Shown here in pieces: positions 28,101-34,300 of a DNA stretch of 36,126 bases (the stretch's first letter is position 1; each line of letters starts with the position of its first letter). This stretch comes from an uncultured Bacilli bacterium (lineage in GTDB: Bacteria > Bacillota_I > Bacilli_A > RF39 > UBA660). The stretch lies in contig CARJCM010000006.1 in the NCBI GenBank assembly GCA_948999435.1, positions 1 through 36,126 on the forward strand, in the 5' to 3' direction. The position numbers and the translations under genes were made by a program. The notes beneath the pieces are model-generated. The model saw only the letters and a program-made list of their open reading frames with translations, was not told the origin of the DNA and ran no database searches.

Positions 28101-28216
28101 TCTTGATAGCCACCAGTATAATCAAATGTCTCTTCATATTCTACAGCATAAACATTATACATACTACTCATAAATAAAAATATTGTAACAATTAGACATA
28201 ACTTTAATCTACCCAT
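19178..28216 (-). CDS. Giant secreted adhesin-like protein, 3 glycine-rich domains, 22 cadherin-like units, C-terminal dockerin (gene B)
   Basis: The likely start is ATG 28216 (3012 aa), with GGAAG 8 nt upstream; an in-frame TTG at 28231 sits on that site. A signal peptide ends near residue 24 (YNVYA). Glycine-rich domains lie at about 25-299, 479-757 and 1030-1297 (GGGATDIRFVSG, LLSRLIVAGGGGGG, GGWYGG, GGGSGFIW). Each has a Trp where gene C has SFISGH. Two cadherin-like units lie between the first pair, three between the second, and 17 follow, each with a YTI-V-type final strand. Unit 2 of the 17 has a Cys pair (YLCGINENYC) also kept in genes A and C. The pre-dockerin module begins near 2857 and the dockerin near 2942. 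No anchor motif is visible. An extracellular binding or fibre role is inferred. Confidence 0.92.
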   Translation of the reverse strand: MGRLKLCLIVTIFLFMSSMYNVYAVEYEETFDYTGGYQEFVAPYTGEYLLEVWGAGGGGQHQTGSAGVGGLGGYSKGIVTLKKGDTLYVYVGGEGKTCITAGCIAPAGYNGGGTGYKKYGDAKDPVGSGGGATDIRFVSGEWNNSTSLLSRLIVAGGGGGGGMETNEHGGDGGGLSATRYNSGYGAPGTQTTGWAFGYGYSCSPSTINYVNTTWGGSGGGGGWYGGSNSLGSGWHSAGGGSGFIWNESSKNNVPKNYSVESRYYIKDSVTLAGNQVVPKHDGTGTMTGTRGNGFAKITLSKLSSPLDVTFPITSNNLDFAPFFKEGKVDIEVEIPNTPFETIINYDTDIYIWGNNVGNVTLEDGKTIEVVLMNRDGEISIYNITSTLGTAKLNNVIFDKGTYEFERDVYEYKFAVDYDVKEFNPVIEVPNGVSYTQSKTSLFVGENIITIDVTGNNLKPSTYKFVITRNSKENISPIVNNYTFNTSTNNGYYEFVVPYTTDYILEVWGASGNGNHIYSDSGNVGAAGRGGYSKGIVRLTAGETIYIYVGSSGGYRSSAGTVAGGYNGGGAAWKTTNDHWTVFSGGGATDIRLVGGAWNNSASLLSRIIVAGGGGGASMSAGAGGYGGGTTGGAGAYGGGGSGRNGVGGTQTSASTGASFGVGASSTSANGADPNWGSSGGGGGWYGGGVGGWGSGAGGSGFVWTDATKGSVPSGYLPTSKYYLRDATIIAGNATMPNYANTSNMTGNLGNGYARITYYNPEELDEVSSITVDKGEMTPEFDKDVYEYDLILNKEDVEITIDAETLKGEGLIIGTGKFNVPAGENKFLVTFTNTNGVITNYNINVSRPAVEDATIKGFRVNGILYEVTDPEKLSYEIELPTEIEKINLEIIKKYPDQIVTGDTIFDFTETEVSKTIVVESEKSLSNKIYTFKFVRKKSSELKRLNLSTGKLNKVFSPKITEYDLEIFDFVREVPIEAIPYFEDAKVSIVENRYVGVNDKQIIITVDLEGVPSTTYTLNIVRVEPILEPIDEGYNYTGDYQEFIAPASSYYTLEVWGASGGGNYQYSDSSNAGAAGAGGYSKGTVYLSAGEKLYIYVGGKGTYKTSTTGTILGGYNGGGSAWKNTNDHWTVYSGGGATDIRFISGLWNDNASLLSRLIVAGGGGGASMSAGYGGAGGGTTGGVSNQFSAVAGTQTSAAKGGTFGKGADSNGTNGADTYWGSSGAGGGWYGGGVSSWGAGAGGSGFIWTKESAKNVPTGYSVSADYYLKDAETISGNTKIPNHTGTNLMNGNIGDGYARITANPGIVGDTFLDSILVDNNPSLVEFYPWELTYEINLSKEYGEVLVEATPKDSNAKVFGTGNIKLKPGLNEHKITVTTDDGASKTYTLKINREASDDSTPTNILLKNPQVYLCGINENYCKYTFIAETDTYDILLPFETEQITLEAILRSEYQSVKYYTNDEDDSGVQNRVEVTDGIYNLHTGLNIIEVDIISEDGNHTSTYVYRIMKDDAGNNNLLKLNVIDPLIDINFNPYVYEYYFNIDASYDEIELEVETQNPHATKTIIGNENLKSGMNDIRIVVKAPNDNEKTYLLHVFKEKSTNTFLSSLNIVDNENNNVEFTPVFQKVLTEYTAAVDEDTKSITINAIAEDGVVTGDGVKTLVSGKNVFPITVTSESGDTTIYNVIIMKAKNSNSNLLNIEVEGYTLTPTFSNDTKSYSLTIPKSVTSLNVIVTPEEETTTYTIKGNNNLNNMSNTIVITSVAEDKSYQTYEIKVSKEEDTNNYLSSINLNTGSLNEIFNKENLNYTMNVSGDVTSLTINGVPEVSTSTVNGNGTYALVGGANTITLTVTSEDRKERVYTIVVNRELDNDVTLKEVTNSLDSVVVKNTDTSKPYDYLINVQYEVSKININGIANSKTSVVSGGGNINLIPGDNSITLRVTAEDNSYKDYIVMIVRDKSNNDDLDFLFVKEGGVDPHFNETIIFYDVKVPNDTNLLHIEAIPEDKNATFEVVGGIKVDSNNYTFDISAFEVDVPQFIEVVVTAENGTSKKTYTLGVTKQQEKTENENISLSDLTTNRGDLTPTFNPDVLYYELTVENDVTDIDISAVAFDNTVRVVGTGTYNLNVGKNGIAVFVIGESGVQKDYQIVVTRKTSNDARLSSLVVKGHTLSPSFNKDTYNYTLSTSLSTLEFTTIKPLEDDATYEIIGNENLVSGTNTITIRVTAPDGETTKDYVLTVDKARSKNNNLASLLVDGFNLSPAFHKGVTFYTIEVPKDLNSVIINATPEDPISTVSGTGLKTLDSRENYFNIEVTAENGITKVYTILITKEASDNNYLASLNVSEGHLDPVFNKETLNYEVIVPYTVSSININGTLEDAKASVVGFDNYNLVTGDNIVDIVVTSESGSIKTYTIKVIKEAIVSSYLSDLSIPNMELDATFNKELLEYFITVDYEVNDINLNYLTEDPNATVAVTGDKNLSVGMNEIHVTVTASDNSSTTDYIIYVNRQMSTNNYLKVLSVDNYTINPVFDPEGLIYNLIVPRDVDSINITAITEDASATITSGIGTHNLELGLNTILVKVKSMIGITRTYKINITRQQSDNNYLQSLVISNMNNNLTLNPTFDKDTNTYSVSASSDMNFVSIKASAMDENATISGTGTKELVSGINHFEIVVTAEDGSINTYNIDITKDVSSNNYLANLVPSQGSLTPIFDKDVLEYTLELSYEVDMLSFTATPESNLSKINGIEASIVPEGKSTRLIIVTAEDGSVKTYKVNVMRETASETRLNSLEIAGYLFEFDSDTFTYNIQVSNSKKVLLESEITAIPKDENATVNMMGDLNLVDGIINIYVIEVIAKDGYTTQTYTLNITRDSAEYTLRSNKYEIVRFEDNTNEDYVIGIQPSTIISDFKNNFENNPEDLKVYLETSEVDESELTATALVLRLEKNGRVYDTLRVIVRGDLTKDGKVNITDQVKMINYVGRTTTFDKYQMLAGDLTFDGKVNITDQVKIINYVGRTISDLNNKPTS
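19248..19433 (-). repeat. Gene B partner of the 186-bp tract shared with gene C
   Basis: By eye, identical over its length to 10145-10330. It encodes most of the dockerin and the start of the last pre-dockerin strand. Confidence 0.75.
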
Positions 28217-28256
28217 TATTTCCACTTCCAAATTCTACTATTCCACTATTATCACA

Positions 28257-28285
28257 ATTATAGCACACTCTCTACAACTATTCTA
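28257..28285 (-). promoter_or_regulatory. Predicted promoter of gene B
   Basis: On the minus strand TATAAT (28262-28257) is preceded by TGTGC, with TAGAAT (28285-28280) 17 nt upstream. The run from AGTGTGC through TATAATTG is identical to that of gene C, and the leader GATAATAGTGGAATAGTAG is nearly so. Confidence 0.7.
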
Positions 28286-28307
28286 TATATCTCTTTATTT
28301 TTTCGAC

Positions 28308-28331
28308 AAAAAAAGAGCAATTTCTTGCTCT
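28308..28331 (-). terminator. Terminator of gene A
   Basis: On the minus strand AGAGCAA, loop GAAA and TTGCTCT form a 7-bp stem just after the TAA stop, with a T run reaching into the stem end. Its stem sequence differs from those of B and C by a compensated base pair: AGAGCAA/TTGCTCT versus GAAGCAA/TTGCTTC. Confidence 0.85.
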
Positions 28332-28332
28332 C

Positions 28333-31300
28333 TTAGTTTGTAGGTTTATTATTTAAATCACTTATTGTTCTTCCTACATAATTTATGATCTTAACTTGGT
28401 CTGTTATATTTACCTTTCCATCAAATGTAAGGTCTCCTGCTAGCATTTGATATTTATCAAATGTTGTTGTTCTTCCAACATAATTTATCATTTTAACTTG
28501 GTCAGTTATATTTACTTTTCCATCTTTTGTTAAGTCTCCTCTTACTATTACTCGTAATGTATCATATACTCGACCATTCTTCTCTAACTTCAAGACTAAT
28601 GCTGTTGCAGTAAGTTCACTTTCTCCTACTTCACTTGTATCTAAGTATACTTTTAAGTCTTCTGGACTATTCTCAAAGTTATTTTTAAAATCACTTATTA
28701 TTGTACTCGGGCTTATTCCTATTACATAGTCTTCTTCAGTATTCTCTTCAAACCTTACTATTTCATATTTATTACTTCGAAGTGTATATTCTGCGCTATC
28801 TCTTGTTATATTTAAAGTATAAGTTTGTGTTGTATATCCATCTTTTGCTATAACTTCTATTACATAAATATTTACTATTCCATCTGTTAAATTTAAATCA
28901 CCCATCATATTTACTGTTGCATTTTCATCTTTAGGTATTGCTGTTATCTCTGATTCCAATAATACTTTTTTAGATTTAGATACTTGAATATTATAAGTAA
29001 AAGTATCAGGATTAAATTCAAATGAATAACCATCTATTTCTAAGTTTTCAAGTCTTGCTTCAGCAGCAGTTTCTTTATTAACATTAACTTTATATGTTCT
29101 AACACTTCCATCTTCTGCGGTTACAATAATTTCTCTAGTACTTAAACCCTCTGAAACCACTTTAGATTCTATTCCAGTTACATGAGCTAAATTACTTTCA
29201 AGAATAGCATTAAATTCTAATTCTGAAGTTTCATAGCCTAAATCTAAAGTATATTCCAAAATATCTTTATTAAACTTAGGGTTTAAAGAACCACTACTAG
29301 GAATTAAATTTGTAAGATAATTATTAGAAGAAACTTCTTTTGTAATATTTAGAATATAAGTATTAATTGAACCATTTTCTGCGGTTACTACTATTTCAAA
29401 TTTATTCAAACCAGTTTTTAATTCTTTAATACCAGTCCCTGTAATAGTTGCATTTTCATTTATGGCATCAGCTTTTATTTGAACAAAATTAAAATCACTA
29501 TTAACAGTTACATCATATTCATTAATCTCTTTATTAAATTCTGGATTTATTAATATTTCTTCATTTAAATACATAACTTTAAGACTTTGTAAATAATTAT
29601 TATCATCAGCTTTTCTAATCACATTAACTTTATAAGTTCTAGTAATACCTATCGCTGATTTAACTTTAATAAATACTATATTATTACCTAAAACTAGACT
29701 ATGTTCTCCAAGACCACTAGTAATATTAGCACTCTTATCTTGAGTAGTAGCATTTATAATAATGGTTTCTGTTTCTCTTGGAACTTCAATTGTATATTCT
29801 AAAATTGTAGGTTCAAAGTCTGGCATTAAATCTCCCAAACTTGAAGTTAAACTACTTAAATAATTATTAGTAGACATTTCTTTATTAACATAAATTATAT
29901 ATTCCAAAGTTGTTATTTTATCACTAGCAGTTACTTTAATGTGAACTTCATTCATACCAACTTCCAGATTAGTATCTCCTATTACTTCAATATCAGCTTT
30001 AGCATCTTCTGGAACTAAAGTTAACTCTATATTATCTACATCACTAGGAACAGTTATAAAATATTCTAATATTTCCTTATTAAATTCTGTATCAAGTTGA
30101 TATCCTTTAATATCTAAATCTGTTAAATAAGCACTAACAATATCTTCTCTTATAACTTTAAGATTATATGTACGAATTAGACCTGATTCACTAGTAACAG
30201 CTATTGAAAAATCATTATCTCCAATAACTAAATTAAATGTTCCAAAACCAGATACAGTTGCATTACTATCTTCTAATTTTCCACTAATCTCTATACTACT
30301 AATATTATAAGGAACACTAACAGTATAAACATTTAACTCTTTATCAAATATAGGATTCAAAACACCTTCACTAACTTTTAAAGAACTAAGATAATTATTA
30401 TCACTAGCTTCTTTAACAACAAGAATTGTATATACTTTTTTATCTCCCATTTCACTAGTAACAACAACTTCAAAATAGTTTTCTCCAGTCACAATAGTTT
30501 TTAAACCAGTACCATTTATAGTAGCATTTTTATCCTCTGGTAAAGCTTCTATTACAATACTATTAACATCATTAGAAACTTCTGTAGTATATAAAGTTAC
30601 ACCTTTATGAAATTTAGGAGTTAAAGTATAATCAACAACTTCCAGATTAGCTAAATTATTATTTTTACTACCAGTTTTTTCAACTTTTAAAATATAATCT
30701 TTAGTTGTAACTCCATCAGGAGCAGTTACTCTAATTGTTACAATATTTTCTCCAGTTTTAAAATCATTATTACCTAAAACTTCATAAGTTGCCTCACTTT
30801 CAGTAGGTTTAATTATAGTAAATTCTAACGCATTATTACTAGTTATCAAATTATATTCTAAAACATCTTTATTAAAATAAGGATTTAGAACATGGCTTTT
30901 GACTACTAAATTAGAAAGGCTTGCATCATTAGATTTTTTTCTTGTTACCACTATTTGATAATCTTTTTGAATCTCAGATTCTCCAACTACAAATATTGGA
31001 ATAGAATTTTTTCCAACTTTAAGATTATAAGTACCTAATCCTTCTATATTTACATTAGGATTAAATGCTTCTGCTGTAATTGTAATATCTGTAATATCAT
31101 TTTCTACTTCTAATGTATAATTTAAAGTATTTGGATTAAAAACTGGTATTAATTCACCACGATTAGTCTCTAAAGAAAGCAATGTTAAATCTTCAGTTGT
31201 TTCACTTTGTTTAGTAACATGAATAGTATAAATTTTAATATCACCATTCTCTGCAGTTACAACTATATCAATATCCTTAGATTCATTAACCACTAAACTA

Positions 31301-34300
31301 CTTATATCTACATTATACTTAAAAGTATCTACATTAGAACTAAGAGATACATCTACAAAAGCATTTATATCTTCAGGTATAGCAGTAATATGAAGCGTAT
31401 TAGTATTAAAAGGTACTAACACATCATAATAAATAGTTGTCTCAGAAAAAATTGGTGACAGCCCTCCTTCTTGGATAAATAAGAAAGATAAATCATCATT
31501 ATTAGATAAATCACGAACTACTTTAACAATATAATCTTTTGAATTACCATCTTCAGCAGTTACTCTAAGAGTTATATTATTATCTCCAGGATTTAAATTA
31601 TAATTACCATTACCAGTTATTACAGAAGTTCTTGAATTAGGCTTTCCAACTATTTCAATAGTATTAACTTCATATTGTACGTTAATTAAATAATCATAAC
31701 CAAGTGTTGTATCTTCTTGTTTTATTACTTCGCTACCTCTATTATTAGTAACATATTCTAAAGAAGTATCACCATTAAGTTTCTTATTAACTTTAATAGT
31801 ATAAACTCTTTCATTTCCTGATTCACTAGTTACAACTAGATTAATTATATTTTCACCAGTGACTAATGCATAAGTTCCATTTCCTTTAATAGTAGCACTT
31901 TCATTATCTTTTATTCCATTAATATTAATCGAATTAATAGAACTATCTACATCTATTGTATAAGTAAGATTCTCTCTATCAAAAACTTCATTTAACACAC
32001 CATTAGTAACTTCAATATTTTTAAGATAATTATTATCACTAGTTTCTTTTAAGACAACAATTTGATAAACTTGATAAGTTTTATCTTCTGCGATACTAGT
32101 AATAACAATAGTATTAGACTTATCAATCAAATTAGTATTGCCTCTTATAGTATAAGTTGTACTTTCTTCTTCTGGTGTAACTTTAACATTTAAACTATTT
32201 ACACTTTTCGGAATAGAAACAGTATAATTCTTTGTAGCTTTATCAAATTCAGGAGTCAGTTCATATCCTTCAACTTCAATATTAAGAAGATTACTATTAT
32301 TATTTCGAGATTTCATAACAATAACTTCATATATCATAGTCTCTCCCGATTCACTAGTAACAGTTATTGGAAAAACATTTTTACCACTAACCAAATTAAA
32401 TGTCCCATTACCTGTCACAATGCCTTCCTCAGGTATAGCATTAATAGTTATTGTTTTATCACTACTAGAAGCTATTGCATTATAATTTGTAAAAAGTTTA
32501 TTAAATGTTGGTGTCAACTCTAATTCTTCATTATTATCATTAGTAATATTTAAACTACTAAGATAAGCATTATCACTTTTTTCCTTATAAACATTTAAAA
32601 TATAAGTTCTACTATTTCCATTTTCAGCTGTAACCTTAATTTTAATTTGATTCATTCCCACTTTTAAATTTTCATTACCATCAACTAGAATAGTAGCTTG
32701 TGGATTTACTGCTTCAAGTTTAAGTTCTAATCTTTCTGTTGCTGAAGGAACTGTAAAAGTATATTGATATATATAAGAATCAAATTCTATATCTACAGGT
32801 GGACTAACTATTTCTAAAGTTTTTAAAACATTATTACCACTGGCATCTTTAGTAATTTTATAATTATAAAAATTTTCAATTCCACTTTCACTAGTTATTT
32901 TAACTTTTACATTACTTACATTATTATCCAAAATCAATTTACCATCATTTAATTCTACATCTCCATCATCAGTAACTAAATAATATGTAACAGATTGATA
33001 AGGACTTTTTAATTCAGCATTAAAAGTCAAATTGGTAGTTTCAAAAGGATAAACTATTTCATAATTATTTTCACTATCTTTAAAGGAATAATTACAAAGA
33101 ATTTTAGAAGAACCACATAAATAACTTTGAGGATTTTTTATAGTTATATTCTTAGGAGTAGCATCATCACTAGGTTCTTTCGTAATATTAATAATATAAG
33201 TTTTGTAACTACCATCACTAGTAGAAACAATAATATTATGTTTAGATTCTCCTGGAGCAATATTAAATTCTCCATTACCAATAATCGTAGCATTACTATC
33301 TTTAGAAATCGCATTTACTTTTAAAATTGGCGTATCTTTATCCATAAAAATATTATACTCTAAAGTCCAAGGCTCAAAAGGAATTTGGATATCTCCATCA
33401 TTAAGTGTAATACTATCCAAGAATGTATCTCCACTTACTCCACCTGTAGCTGTAATTTTAGCATAACCATTTCCACTATTACCAGTCATTAAATCAAGTC
33501 CATCATAAGTAGGCATCTGTGCATTACCAGCAATAGTTTCAGCATCTTTTAAATAATACTTAGTATCTACACTATAACCACTTGGTGTATTTTTAAATGT
33601 ACTTTTAGTAAAGACAAAACCTGAGCCTCCACCAGCACCTTCCCAGCCTCTACCAGAGCGAGCATGGTAACCGCCATACCAGCCTCCGCCACCACCAGGA
33701 CCGCCATAGAGAGTTGAGGTATAATTTAAATTACTAGAAGTAGCCGCAAAACCTTTACCAAAAGCCCAACCAGAAGTTTGTGTTCCAGGATTTCCTGTTT
33801 CAACATTGCTAACGATACCAGAAATTCCGCCTCCATCGCCGCCACGTTCGATTCCAGCGTATTCACGATTACCATCCATACCGCCTCCGCCGCCACCTCC
33901 AGCGACAATTAAACGAGATAGTAAAGATGAATTATCACTCCATACTCCTGGAATAAAGCGAATATCAGTAGCACCGCCACCACTAGCCGCTAAATCAATG
34001 CTTGAAGAATTAACTTTATAGCCAGAGCCCCCGCCATTATAACCACCTGGAGAGACACAACGTGCAGTAGCGCAATAAGTACCTTCGCCACCTACATAAA
34101 TATAGAGTTTTTCCCCACTATTCAAGAAAACAGTTCCAGTTGAATAGCCTCCTTTTCCTCCATTACCAAGTTCAGCATTAGCCTTTTGATGAGCTCCACC
34201 ACCTTGAGCACCCCATACTTCTAATTTATAATTTCCTGTAAAAGGTGCTATAAATTCTTGATAATCACCAGTATATTTATATCCTTCTTCTATATCATAA

